Assembly (NCBI GenBank): GCA_964628385.1
Contig: CAZVOD010000009.1
Location: forward strand, 1-64,000
Length of the DNA stretch: 64,000 nucleotides
Reading direction: 5' to 3'
Source: JANQPA01 sp964628385
GTDB lineage: Bacteria > Bacteroidota > Bacteroidia > Chitinophagales > Saprospiraceae
The notes under the pieces: model-generated
Database searches by the model: none
Told to the model about the DNA's origin: nothing
The model's input: the letters and a program-made list of their open reading frames with translations, nothing else
Part shown: one piece after another, positions 34,501 to 42,998 of the stretch
Layout of the letters: the number at the start of each line of letters is the position of its first letter
Numbering within the stretch: the first letter of the stretch is position 1
Translations under genes and position numbers: made by a program

Positions 34501-37013
34501 CAGAAATAGGTCAGCGTTGAATCTCCACCGGGATTCAGGTTTATAGTTTCCCCTACACAAACTTGAATTAGACTATCGGGTAAAACACTGTCCGGAATTT
34601 TGGAAACATTTACTTCTATTTCCTTATTTAGCCTACAAATACTATCGTTGGCCGTTACTGTCAAATCGTAGACGGTACTTTGCGAACCAAAGAATAGTGG
34701 ATTCCAGGGCTGAGTAAGATCTAGGTCTGTAGTTGGTGACCAATCGTAAGACAGTGTGGAATCGGCATTTGAGAAAAGCGCTACGGTATCTCCTTCGCAT
34801 ATATTTATTATTTCCCTAAAATTATCAACAACTCTATTTACCCTTATTGTATCAGTTAGTGAGGCAGTACAGCCTTTGTCGGTGTTAATGGTCAAAGTAA
34901 CGATCAGGCTATCAAATGGCGCAGCAGAAAACTCGGGATTCTGAAGCGCTGACTCCCCCAGGTCTCCAAATTCCCATTGCCAACTTGTTATTTCTCCAAC
35001 TTTTGAAACAGATAAATCGGTAAAGTCAATGCTTATCTGATCTTGATCACAACGGATGATATCGAGGTCAAAATTAGCCTCAAGCGTAATAGAATCGATA
35101 GTAACCGTACGGGTTATGGTATCCAGGCAACCTTCATTAGTTCGGCCAACCAGCGTAACGATATATTCACCCGCTGCCGGATAGGTATACTCGGGTGAAA
35201 CTTCTGATGAACTATCTTCTTGAGTTGATATATCCCCAAAATTCCATTCATAAGAATCTGCATTGGAAGCATTCATAAAACTGACTGTCCTTCCATCACA
35301 TTGCAACATTTCAGTAAAGGCCAAGTCTGGTTTGGGATTTACTGATACCTCAATTTCTTCTGTAAAGGAGCAAGAGCCATCGGGAGCAATAATTTCAAGT
35401 GTGTAAACAATTGACTCCGTGAGTAAAACTGAAGGATTGGACATACTATCACTGCTCAATCCCGCAGACGGACTCCATTTGAATTGCCAGGATTTGGGGA
35501 TACTATCGAGCACATTGAGCACGAGAGTTTCTCCTTCACATCCGCTGAAAGCCTTTTGGACGATTAAATCTGTTGGTGAAGCATTGTTAGTTTGAAAACC
35601 TTTTGTAAACGAAGAGGTACATTGATTTTGGTCTGTAGCGGTCAGTGTGATCGTTCCACTGCTATTCAATGGTAGCTGAAACGTTGGGTTGAGCAGATTA
35701 GAGGTTCGAAATATTCCTGCATCAGTTCTGAGCTCCCAGGCGTAGGTTAGTTGCTTTTCATTAAGCTGAGCAGAATTATTGAGGACGGCTAGTATAGCAT
35801 TGTCTTCACAATTGAAAGATTCTATATCATAATCGAGTTCGATATCCCTTCCAGTGGAAAGCGTTATGGTGCTAAATGCAGTATCGGCACATGGTGCACC
35901 AGGATTGGCAATTAGTGCAATTGTGTAAGTACCTGTATCGGGATAGGTAAAAGTAGGCGTTTCTTCCGTACTAGACAGTTCTTTAGACGGCCAATCAAAA
36001 AACCAGATATAATCTTCAGCATTTTTACTTTTGTTGCTAAATTCAACACTCAGGTCATCACACTGTGCTTTTGGTATCTGAAAAGCAGATACTGTAGGAG
36101 AACACGGAAACACGTTAAACTGAAAATCCCTGCGAGTTACAGATAAGAGTTTTCCTGTTTCTCTATCGTATTCTTCGACACAAACGCCTACTACAAATTG
36201 TCCTATTATTCCTGGAGTTGCTGTTAGCTGGCCAGTTTGTGAGTTCATTTTTAGTTTTCTGGCTTCCTGGGTTCCTCCCAGCATATTTTCCACCGAATAA
36301 GTGGGTTCCAAGAAGACGACCGTATCATAGGGTGGATTATTTGGCGGCTGCGGTAATGGGAATGCTAATGATCCGCCAGAGATCGGAGCACATAGTTTAT
36401 ACTCCAATCGATCACCATCCAGATCAGTAGCAGAATGATCAAAAAACAAAGGTTCATCAGCACAAATAGCAATTGGAGGCCAATCGCCCATTACTGGACT
36501 ATTATTCCCTTTTTCCATGGCTTCTTCTGTCAGCCAGATATCGTATGTCGACCCAGTAGCGATGGGATCGATTATATTATTTAAGGTTTGATTTCTACAA
36601 CAGCGTTGATATACAATCTGATAGCCTCCGGGGTTGGGGAGCAGTTCTACTTCTCCCATGTAGGTAGTTGTTTCTACGCAAAGACCGCTTAACGAAGGGA
36701 TACATTTATCGAAAGAATTATCGACCAAGAAGGTATCCATCAGGTTCAGGCGTAATTCTTTGACCAGGATTCCATTTCTATCAAAAATTCCTACAGAAGC
36801 GGGATCATCAAAGGGAGCCCGTGGGTCTCCTGTTTGGCAATCTCTATAGAATTTGAGGATAATCTCGTACTTATTATTTCCTTTACTTCTATAGCTAATT
36901 TCACCCCCTATTGTGTGCGATGCCCATGCTTGTAAGGGGAAAAACATCAGTAATAGCAATACCCACTTGAGCATAGGTGTTATACTGTAAATTGTTGTAG
37001 GCTTATTTTTCAT
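28578..37013 (-). CDS. giant PKD/Ig-like repeat surface protein with gliding-type (T9SS type B) C-terminal domain
   Basis: 2811 residues. Signal peptide (first about 31 residues, ending QAWAS), then a Bacteroidota N-domain with many Cys (about 32-300), PKD-like domains (about 300-720, with FTYPDTGTYTIAL and YTYPAAGEYIVTLVGR), and about 20 Ig-like modules carrying W-x-S/W-x-P and TYTVTVT strands. The last 95 residues are the gliding-motility-associated C-terminal domain: SAFTPNGDNINDVFRV, YNRFGQEIF, GWDGTFNG, PTGVFGYYV. This type B tail exports proteins through T9SS with a SprF-like partner, which is encoded just upstream (40001-41044). Residues about 958-1510 come from near-identical DNA repeats. 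It is probably a cell-surface adhesin or motility filament. Confidence 0.93.
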   Translation of the reverse strand: MKNKPTTIYSITPMLKWVLLLLMFFPLQAWASHTIGGEISYRSKGNNKYEIILKFYRDCQTGDPRAPFDDPASVGIFDRNGILVKELRLNLMDTFLVDNSFDKCIPSLSGLCVETTTYMGEVELLPNPGGYQIVYQRCCRNQTLNNIIDPIATGSTYDIWLTEEAMEKGNNSPVMGDWPPIAICADEPLFFDHSATDLDGDRLEYKLCAPISGGSLAFPLPQPPNNPPYDTVVFLEPTYSVENMLGGTQEARKLKMNSQTGQLTATPGIIGQFVVGVCVEEYDRETGKLLSVTRRDFQFNVFPCSPTVSAFQIPKAQCDDLSVEFSNKSKNAEDYIWFFDWPSKELSSTEETPTFTYPDTGTYTIALIANPGAPCADTAFSTITLSTGRDIELDYDIESFNCEDNAILAVLNNSAQLNEKQLTYAWELRTDAGIFRTSNLLNPTFQLPLNSSGTITLTATDQNQCTSSFTKGFQTNNASPTDLIVQKAFSGCEGETLVLNVLDSIPKSWQFKWSPSAGLSSDSMSNPSVLLTESIVYTLEIIAPDGSCSFTEEIEVSVNPKPDLAFTEMLQCDGRTVSFMNASNADSYEWNFGDISTQEDSSSEVSPEYTYPAAGEYIVTLVGRTNEGCLDTITRTVTIDSITLEANFDLDIIRCDQDQISIDFTDLSVSKVGEITSWQWEFGDLGESALQNPEFSAAPFDSLIVTLTINTDKGCTASLTDTIRVNRVVDNFREIINICEGDTVALFSNADSTLSYDWSPTTDLDLTQPWNPLFFGSQSTVYDLTVTANDSICRLNKEIEVNVSKIPDSVLPDSLIQVCVGETINLNPGGDSTLTYFWDQADLIEEENNWNPLFIGSDDAVITLRVVDENLICEKLDTTIVDVVDVVLEAQEDTIICEPSVLTLSARSNAAEVTWYSDMTLSDVVGTGLTPDIEILGTSTFFILAKTGFCEKLDSVTVELFDELCAIEDTVITVCAGETAELNPMGSGSCLYSWSPETGLDLSDPSNPIFVGIESQTYRVTVTDATGTCVDEATVEVNVEASPSLIAPNDTVICEAATVRLTAQSDGQVSWYSDRNLENIITSGLAASIEISTSTTIYLQATGNNGCTAKDSVRVELFDELCAIEDTLITVCAGETAELNPMGSGSCLYSWSPEAGLDLSDPSNPIFVGIESQTYRVTVTDATGTCVDEATVEVNVEASPSLIAPNDTVICEAATVRLTAQSDGQVSWYSDRNLENIITSGLAASIEISTSTTIYLQATGNNGCTAKDSVRVELFDELCAIEDTLITVCAGETAELNPMGSGSCLYSWSPEAGLDLSDPSNPIFVGIESQTYRVTVTDATGTCVDEATVEVNVEASPSLIAPNDTVICEAATVRLTAQSDGQVSWYSDRNLENIITSGLAASIEISTSTTIYLQATGNNGCTAKDSVRVELFDELCAIEDTLITVCAGETAELNPMGSGSCLYSWSPEAGLDLSDPSNPIFVGIESQTYRVTVTDATGTCVDEATVEVNVITVDLEVQNDTTICVAGVVELSAMSQSSTVRWYSDRSLENELTIGLVLTVNVDSRDSTFYVQATNTEDCSILDSVTVTVFEEDIGLQDTLIRGCFGDSIAINPTGSPDYNYSWQTGISGDITGEPWNPVIIGEESGTFSVTVTDNNSDCRVEAEIDVIVEPEIILEKSNDTLICEPEELLLRASVDSGVISWYADRSLNTLIASSTNTINASISTDTTIYVLAVRESGCEKLDSIVVEVFTDKITCIPNTVEVCPGVATPISPQCDIDLIYEWEPTDGLALGVRSNPVVTTDSSRTYTVVIRTPGGACSDTTSVFVQVKDLPGLNLPPDTTICTPGNIELSASTDQEARIRWFGDARLLELLSTESILSTQPLQRETTYYAVATTQDNCVEIDSVTVTLFTAPIDINTGLVVCAGETFDLLPSLVEGYTYVWDTIPGIDLSDPENPRATIEERTTFSVTISDDGTGCSIDTTFRVNVLPRPKLEVSNDTVLCEIGRITLTANSADGNTFVWYDDPGLNTLIAQGSSISISTRFKERTYYAEVTNEVGCTNVDSVKVSVFEEQSRIIETEFTVCPNTPTVIMPTIAVDSLNYQWENNQVLDDINSANPTITTDTTVTLRLTITNSTGCSVDTSVIVRVFPKIDLNIPNDTTVCGGNTIDLIATTSVSSDILWYSDSPGGTVIGEGNQITITLEENSVTQIFAVAEDENGCESIDSITINYEPFGLQLPDTIFSCTGSEVELNPGSDTNLMYEWMPANLLDDATTANPIANISESQLFSVRITRPGVECVVNDSIFVEINPDFELEITADTVLCSDNNLTLEAMADVPIMVTWYENDTSSAPIGNTPVIEVAVDTVETMYIAVVVSEDGCEKTAELTAAFEPLMIALPDTVEICEGETIALNPEPNRAAIYSWSAEDLPFESTEPNPQILLEESEVFFLEARNADETCTVFDTTVIVVLPVPNAIFPDDTITCDSNAINLIVDTDPANLVEWSLNPEFDPVLASGATIEVIPGQAGAVYYINVSNEIGCILSDSVEVQSRPINAIITEGDTVLLCDPADMIALSVTNLRPRDTLMYEWMPFNEIIGDPLARVVSVSPNTSTDFSVEVINQFNCVDVLNTRVEVIDADDDFLIRANRTTISFGDTTQLFLDGCEDCNYSWTPEESLDVNDVADPIASPRQTTTYTVTVTKGSCQYERSITITVLPPAKCERPNIFIPSAFTPNGDNINDVFRVRGENIGDRFLMIIYNRFGQEIFRSTNPDIGWDGTFNGVPLPTGVFGYYVELDCIGDPPQTFTEEGNVTLFR
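32485..34140. repeat. 471-bp in-gene tandem repeat, three full copies and one partial
   Basis: Full copies at 32485-32955, 32956-33426 and 33427-33897 appear base-for-base identical; a fourth, partial and slightly diverged copy runs to about 34140. Each encodes 157 residues: one Ig-like module (CAIEDTLITVCAGETAELN onward) and one following module (EASPSLIAPNDTVICEAATV onward), ending VRVELFDEL. Differences in copy 4 are a few base changes, such as ATCGCTTAG to ATCACTTAG and CCCGCTTCT to CCCGTTTCT. All copies lie in frame. Confidence 0.97.
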
Positions 37014-37153
37014 GGAATTATAATTAATATATTCACTAGTTAATAGAGTCGCGATGTGTTATTTCTAAATAGCTTGTTATTAAAAAAATATTCTTAGACC
37101 TGGCAACTTATCTCCTGATTTTTCCTTCCCTGCTTTACGCATTGCTACCCGTG

Positions 37154-39733
37154 TTAGTTTATTGGAGAAGATGATGATAATTGGACATCATCAGACGGGC
37201 AGGCAATTTGTATATCTACCCGTCTTTCTTTTATTGATTCATACCCGTATACCCCCTGACTCCCGGAGCTGAGTTTTCGTTTAAGCTCGGGATCCATATT
37301 TTCTCTTTCTCCTTCAGGTTCTCTTTTAATGATGAGTTTACCAGAGTCATAATATTTTCTTAGTCCTTTTTCATCCAGTAAAAGGTTTTCAACACACTTT
37401 ATTCTTCTTTTGGCCAATCCTTCATTGTAGGCTGCATTACCTATTGGTGAAGCATAGCCTACCAATTTGATATTTAGAGTAAAACCACTTTCCAAAAACC
37501 TGGCCATAAGATTTATAACCGTATCAATCCTATTATAATTACTCACTAGCTCTCTTTGAAAGAACGTTTTTATTCTTGCCGAATCCTTCACAGACCTAGC
37601 CTTGTAGTCTTTCACCCTATCTTTATACTTATCAAAAATAGACTGGAAATCGTCCTGAACCCGGGGTTCAGCCGGGAAGTACTGTCCATTTTGGATCTTC
37701 ATTTTAGGAACATCATTATCGTAGTACATAGCGATGACCCCATCCGGAACTAATCTTTCCAGACCACATTTTTCAAGATATAGCGAGTCTTTGAGTAAAA
37801 TGGGCCCACCGGTATAAGTACCTTTTACATCCTCAATTGTGTATTGCAGGCTTGCAGAATCAGGCAGATAAGCTTCCCGGCGATAACTTGCATTGGCAAG
37901 ATACCGCTCCTCAAATTCTATAGCGTAAAGCTGGCTATTTCCGGGGAGCCCTTGCTTGTCAATAATATCCATTACGGACTGACCGGCCGAGGCCATAGCG
38001 TTACGCATTTGAATATCGGCGTAGGTTAGAGGTTCCATCGTTTCCTGATCAAAAGCCAGCAACTGAAGATTCACCTTAGGAGCTAACTTAATGGTGACCG
38101 TAAATTCATTTTCGGGGTTGGGAAAAGAAGGAGTAATGCGCTCCATTTGCACCTTTTGATAATACCCTTCTTTAGAGACGATGAATTCATATCGATTTTC
38201 AAAATTCCAGTTATTGCCATAGCTCGTAGTAAAAGTCTCTGATAATAGTATAGTATCGGTAGATACGACTGCTCCGTCGGCCATTTCTTTTCTCACTACC
38301 TGAGCCCCCAACAATTGCTCATCATTGAAATTATCGAATACTTCCAATTTCACCTCAAAGTCGTAGAGTGGTATTCTGTAATTATCAAAACAGCAAGCAT
38401 CCAGCACTTCGTCGTATTTTTGAGACTCTAGCCGATCGGATGCCCAGTAAGCATATTCTTTTTGAGGATCTATTGAAAAGAAGGCTTCGTCGTAGCTGGT
38501 ATTAACGTCTGGACCGAGATGGCTGATGGTGCCCCATTGATCAGTGCCAGTCTTTTGTACCCTGAATATGTCTGCTCCTCCGAGTGTAAATCCGCTATTA
38601 GAGCTATAATACAGAAATTTCTTTTCAGCATCATAGAAGGGTGTCATCTCATCACCTTTTGTATTGACGACACTTAAGGGTTCGGCTGATGAAAAGTTAT
38701 TATTTTCATCAATATAAGTATAGAAAATATCTTTATTCCCGGAACGCTCATTTCCTTTATCGGAAGCAAAGAAGAATATTTCCTTGCCAGTATCGGTATC
38801 AAAAGCAATATTAGGCTGTGTAGTATTAGCTTTTTTATCATTGAAAGGTAAAGCCTTTTTTCCACTCCAGCCAAATGCTGTTTTGAGTTTATAATAAATA
38901 TCACATCGCGTTGTAAAGTCTTTATTATTCACATATTCACATTCACAATAGAAGACTTTGGATTTATCTTCATTGAAAGCAATATTGGCGATATGCTTTT
39001 CCTGGTTTTTGATTCCAAATATTTTCAGTTTGCGTGCCGGGTCAGCACCATTGACGGAAGTTTTAAAAATTTCGGCATACTTACGTCTGGGCCTGAATTT
39101 ATCTTTATTGTAGGGGTTTCTCATTGTTGTAAAGAAAATAGAATCGCCGTGGATTGTCAGGCCGAAGTCTGAACGAGGAGAATTAAGGTTTTTGGGAAAT
39201 CGCGAAATAGAATCCGCTTTCTCAGCCTGTCCATCAAAAAGAAAAACAGTTGGAGTGATATTCATAGCCGAATCACAATAGGCTCTTCTGGTTTGGGCTT
39301 TGGGAATAAAAGCATTGACAGAATCGACATCCAACGTTTTGGCCGTTTCAATAAATTGATCGTAATACTTGATGGCTTTGCGATAATTGGATTTATCAGA
39401 AGTGCTGCTGCCCGTTTGTTGATAAACAGACGCCAGATAGTACGCTGTAAGCGGAAAGTCCAGCAGAGCGCGCTGAGCCAGTACTTTCTGGTAATAAACC
39501 ATTGATGTGTCAAACGCTTTGTAATACCTGGCTGATTCAGCGATATTATACTTAGCTCTTGTAATTGTACTATCATAGCTGAGCGCAGCTTTATAGTACT
39601 TAATGGCTGACTTATAATCCTTTTTGCTGAAATAAGCAGTATCTGCAACCTCCATCATCCTGCGAAGACGCTGGGTTTCACCAATTTGCACAATAAATAA
39701 AAGCCCCAGAACAACTAATAGTAATTTCTTCAT
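37154..39733 (-). CDS. OmpA-family protein with TPR and WD40-like (PD40) regions
   Basis: 859 residues. Signal peptide (MKKLLLVVLGLLFIVQIGETQ), then TPR-like helices (about residues 25-130: SAIKYYKAALSYDSTITRAK, YYKAFDTSMVYYQKVL). The middle (about 165-430) has PD40/beta-propeller strands such as DIYYKLKT and FLYYSSNSGFTLGGADIFRV. A carboxypeptidase-regulatory-like part follows, and the C-terminus (about 690-830) is an OmpA peptidoglycan-binding domain (LVGYASPIGNAAYNEGLAKR). This architecture regularly accompanies PorP/SprF-type proteins in T9SS and gliding loci, where it may anchor the complex to the wall. It lies between the giant cargo gene and the PorP/SprF-like gene. Confidence 0.88.
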   Translation of the reverse strand: MKKLLLVVLGLLFIVQIGETQRLRRMMEVADTAYFSKKDYKSAIKYYKAALSYDSTITRAKYNIAESARYYKAFDTSMVYYQKVLAQRALLDFPLTAYYLASVYQQTGSSTSDKSNYRKAIKYYDQFIETAKTLDVDSVNAFIPKAQTRRAYCDSAMNITPTVFLFDGQAEKADSISRFPKNLNSPRSDFGLTIHGDSIFFTTMRNPYNKDKFRPRRKYAEIFKTSVNGADPARKLKIFGIKNQEKHIANIAFNEDKSKVFYCECEYVNNKDFTTRCDIYYKLKTAFGWSGKKALPFNDKKANTTQPNIAFDTDTGKEIFFFASDKGNERSGNKDIFYTYIDENNNFSSAEPLSVVNTKGDEMTPFYDAEKKFLYYSSNSGFTLGGADIFRVQKTGTDQWGTISHLGPDVNTSYDEAFFSIDPQKEYAYWASDRLESQKYDEVLDACCFDNYRIPLYDFEVKLEVFDNFNDEQLLGAQVVRKEMADGAVVSTDTILLSETFTTSYGNNWNFENRYEFIVSKEGYYQKVQMERITPSFPNPENEFTVTIKLAPKVNLQLLAFDQETMEPLTYADIQMRNAMASAGQSVMDIIDKQGLPGNSQLYAIEFEERYLANASYRREAYLPDSASLQYTIEDVKGTYTGGPILLKDSLYLEKCGLERLVPDGVIAMYYDNDVPKMKIQNGQYFPAEPRVQDDFQSIFDKYKDRVKDYKARSVKDSARIKTFFQRELVSNYNRIDTVINLMARFLESGFTLNIKLVGYASPIGNAAYNEGLAKRRIKCVENLLLDEKGLRKYYDSGKLIIKREPEGERENMDPELKRKLSSGSQGVYGYESIKERRVDIQIACPSDDVQLSSSSPIN

Positions 39734-40000
39734 AACAAATTAGTAATGCATTAAATAGCAAATAATCCTAGTAAGAGGCATTTACAACAAGCCCTGAAGC
39801 AGTGTAAATACGACTGAACAGTCCAATCAAAGACAGAGCTTGTGGACTGTACTACTTAGGATGTAGTTTTCTCTCTAACTAAATAATTCAGGTGTATCGA
39901 TGTGCTTTTCGCAAGAGGAAGCTTTACTCTTGAATGCTGTCCATCACCTACGATTTTCACGTTATCGGTCACCTGACTTGAAATATTAATCACTGCTGTC

Positions 40001-41044
40001 CTACAGCAGTCTACAATCTTCAGGGTCAAGTCCTGGTTTGGTATTAAATATATACCTAAGTGATAATTCTGGCTGCCACTGATCTCCTATCGCTACCCCA
40101 AAAGCCGAAACGGTTCGGTCCCAGCTAAGTCCCAGATTCCAGGCCTGATATCTAAATTCTAACATTGGTGCCCATGAGTCACTCAAGTCCTGGAAGCGCA
40201 GTTGCATACCTGCTGTTACGGAGATTTCCTGCCCTGGCTTGGTATTAAGGAAATACTGTACACCTACACCTCCGAGTGCTTCCAGGTACTGATCCTGTAT
40301 CTGCCCGCCTAAACGCCCGATAATATCTACTTTTGGACCTACCATTAGTGTACCAAATGCATAGGGGCTCAGGCGCAGGGGTAGTCTATCTTCTGCTCCT
40401 GGTATAAAGCTTTGATTGGGTTGCCTAAGGTTAAAAAAGCCGATACCAAAGTCTAGTTTGGAACGGTTTTGTACCGGGTAATCCAGGTTATTACTAGCCA
40501 GGCTTTGTATTCTAAAATTGATTCCCATGCTAAAATCGAGGTATTCGTTTCTGATTCCCTCTACCACTTCTCCTGTAGGATTATTGGAGTCAAAAGTACC
40601 ATCCTGATATTGACTATCAAAAGTAACCCCTACTAAAGAGAACCGCCGCTGATGCCCACTCAGAGCGAAGCCTACCGTAGCAAAGAAACGACTGGTAAGC
40701 TTTCGGGTATAAGATACCGGAATAAAGGCATTGATATGAGTTAGATTAGTAAGGCCGGCTTCATCCCAGTTGACACCTAAGCCGACCGAAAAGAATCCCT
40801 GTTGATAAGAAAGCTTTCTGATTTTAAAATCCGTTGCTACCGTAGCTGTAGTAAAAGGAGCCACGTCATCCCACTGCTTACGGTAGTTGGCCATTACTCT
40901 GAAATCACCTGAAAAAATACCAGTAAGACCAGGACTAATATTGAAGGGAGCATTATGAAACTGGGTATAGTGAATGTCCTGAGCTTCTAGCACAACTTGG
41001 GCCCCGAAAAGCATCATCAAGGTTAAGAATATTAGTCGTTTCAA
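40001..41044 (-). CDS. PorP/SprF family outer-membrane protein (T9SS)
   Basis: 347 residues. Signal peptide with likely cleavage after VVLEA, then QDIHYTQFHNAPFNISPGLTG, the marker of PorP/SprF proteins, and a beta-barrel with alternating strands ending in LRYIFNTKPGLDPEDCRLL. SprF-like proteins are needed to export or anchor type B cargo such as SprB. Here the cargo is probably the giant protein at 28578-37013. The only start that suits the signal peptide is a TTG at 41044 (codon read as Met). Followed downstream by the OmpA-like gene, spacing 267 bases. Confidence 0.92.
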   Translation of the reverse strand: MKRLIFLTLMMLFGAQVVLEAQDIHYTQFHNAPFNISPGLTGIFSGDFRVMANYRKQWDDVAPFTTATVATDFKIRKLSYQQGFFSVGLGVNWDEAGLTNLTHINAFIPVSYTRKLTSRFFATVGFALSGHQRRFSLVGVTFDSQYQDGTFDSNNPTGEVVEGIRNEYLDFSMGINFRIQSLASNNLDYPVQNRSKLDFGIGFFNLRQPNQSFIPGAEDRLPLRLSPYAFGTLMVGPKVDIIGRLGGQIQDQYLEALGGVGVQYFLNTKPGQEISVTAGMQLRFQDLSDSWAPMLEFRYQAWNLGLSWDRTVSAFGVAIGDQWQPELSLRYIFNTKPGLDPEDCRLL

Positions 41045-41926
41045 TGTCTTATATTTTATAAAGTTTATAATTCGGATTACGACAATGTAAGTCTTAAAGT
41101 TATATCATCTTTAAAATGCTACGCAAATATGTTAAATATGGTATTGATGTAGCCTTCTCTGGATGTCTCCAATACAATATAACTATCATCAACCGCTAGT
41201 TATCGGTTTTGTAGTCGTCTTTTCATCCTATGGAAAACCCTCTAGATATAGTAGTATAGTTGCTGTGACGGGAATTTTTAACACACAGCCCCAGCCAAAA
41301 AATCATTATTTTTCAATAATGCTATTTGTGCTTCTCGGCTATGGGACATTTATTGGCATATGTGGATTGAGTTATCACACTTTCTTTATGTGCAATATAT
41401 CCTTTCGTACGAGATTTTCAAAATTTTGTGTCACCTCTACGCACTTTATTTTTTTATATATATTTTAGGTCAAATTATTTTTTCTTTCCTACGGGCTTGT
41501 ACTTTACATCGGAATATTCTATATTTGACTTGTCGAATGAATAAATTACGGCCCAAAGGTAATAACAGCAATGTTCATTATCCTCTTCTAAAAAACTTTA
41601 ATGGGGTATCCCATTTTGAAGTGCTTATCTTTGAGAAAACTACACTAGCAAGCTTCCGCATTGTGTTCGATTGAAATGTGGCCCGTTGGAAGTTAATTAA
41701 ATTTGCAAGATTACTGTTTATAGATAATTCTAACTGATTTATCAGTCTAGAAATTAACTAAGATGCGTTTAAAAGCACGCATTGTAGAATTCCGTACTTA
41801 TCTAACTTTTTGACGTTTGGCAACACCCTAAAGGTGAATGCGGGTAACTGTATAAAAACTGTATTCACTTAACTGTCTCATGTTCAGTAGGGCGATCTTT
41901 TATTCCAACTTCAAAAGGTTAAGAAA
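41045..41926. other. 882-bp spacer without a supported gene
   Basis: AT-rich region between the PorP/SprF-like gene (minus) and the beta-helix gene (plus). Two plus-strand frames of about 100 codons (41163-41468 and 41360-41674) have no family features, no plausible ribosome site and very AT-driven codon content, so I treat them as chance. Promoters of both flanking genes should be here. I see no tRNA or known structured RNA. Confidence 0.5.
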
Positions 41927-42922
41927 GTGAAAAACGTAAGATTACTTATTGCATTTGCTATGCTAGTATTAGCATTGCCAATGACAGCACAGGAAAGCGC
42001 CACAGTATGGTATGTGAAACAGGGTGGAGCCGGTAACGGTTCTTCTTGGTTTGATGCTCTTAGTGACGTACAGAAGGCTATTGCTGTAGCACAACCCGGC
42101 GACCAAATTTGGGTGGCTAAAGGAATATATATTCCTACCAGCGATAAAAATCGTTCGGTTTCTTTTGTGATTAAGAGTGGTATAGAACTTTATGGTGGCT
42201 TTTCCGGTACAGAAAGTTACTTGTCTGAAAGAGATTGGGAGAGCAACCCAACCGTTCTAAGTGGTAATATTGGAGATGCATCTTCTCCTCTGGATAATTC
42301 CTTTAACGTTGTCAGGTTTTATAATGCATCTGAAGCCACTGTCCTCGATGGTTTTGTCATAGGAGATGGTGAAGCTACCAAGACAACTAACTTAGGAGAT
42401 TCAGATGCATGTGGAGCTGGTATCTACAATGTAGCGGATGGTCAAAAATCTAATCCGGTCATATCCAACTGCCGCTTTGTTAATAATTATGCTTACTACG
42501 GCGGTGCAATGTTCAACTACGCCATGAATGGTGGTATTTGTAAGCCAGTAATTGAAGCTTCAGAATTTGAACGAAACGTTGCCTCTCTTGATGGAGGAGC
42601 AATTTATAATTATGGTAAGCAGGGTCGTGCTGTTCCGCACATTAGAGAGTCACTTTTCAAGAAGAACGGTGCTAATTACGGAGCGGTTGTTTTCACAAAG
42701 TATCCTACTTCTTGCGCTCAGGTACCATTGTTTACTCACTGCCAATTTATTGAAAATGCTGCCTACACAAGGGGCAAGGTGAATTATGATGCTGTGGGAA
42801 CGGATTTTTGTTCTCCAAGATTTAGCGGCTGTATTTATGATAATAACTATGCTGGAATAGGTAAGCAACCAGATCAAATTACAGAAGAGCGTGAACAAAT
42901 CGCGCCATATAGAAGACGATAA
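41927..42922 (+). CDS. secreted parallel beta-helix protein
   Basis: 331 residues; starts at GTG 41927, just at a signal peptide (MKNVRLLIAFAMLVLALPMTAQE). The rest has repeated turns of a right-handed beta-helix, as in polymorphic outer-membrane-like proteins: WYVKQGGAGNGSSW, GDQIWVAKGIYIPT, ELYGGFSGTES, FVNNYAYYGGAMFNYAM, ASLDGGAIYNYG. No T9SS sorting domain or other anchor is present at the C-terminus (ends APYRRR), so the mode of export is unclear; it may be periplasmic. Two similar GGA-NY turns suggest repeat growth. The function is unknown. Confidence 0.8.
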   Translation: MKNVRLLIAFAMLVLALPMTAQESATVWYVKQGGAGNGSSWFDALSDVQKAIAVAQPGDQIWVAKGIYIPTSDKNRSVSFVIKSGIELYGGFSGTESYLSERDWESNPTVLSGNIGDASSPLDNSFNVVRFYNASEATVLDGFVIGDGEATKTTNLGDSDACGAGIYNVADGQKSNPVISNCRFVNNYAYYGGAMFNYAMNGGICKPVIEASEFERNVASLDGGAIYNYGKQGRAVPHIRESLFKKNGANYGAVVFTKYPTSCAQVPLFTHCQFIENAAYTRGKVNYDAVGTDFCSPRFSGCIYDNNYAGIGKQPDQITEEREQIAPYRRR

Positions 42923-42952
42923 AAAATTATCTACATACCACAAAAATAAGCT

Positions 42953-42986
42953 AAAAGGCGTGCGGTACTCAGTGCTGACGCCTTTT
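42953..42986. terminator. bidirectional terminator between convergent genes
   Basis: AAAAGGCGT (42953-42961) and ACGCCTTTT (42978-42986) form a 9-bp stem with a 16-base loop, 31 bases after the beta-helix stop and 13 bases from the end of the dehydratase. A-rich and T-rich flanks allow function on both strands. Confidence 0.85.
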
Positions 42987-42998
42987 CTATTTTTACGA

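Noticed and set aside
41163..41674. Two overlapping plus-strand frames of about 100 codons in the 882-bp spacer
   Set aside because: AT-driven composition, no family features, no ribosome site.
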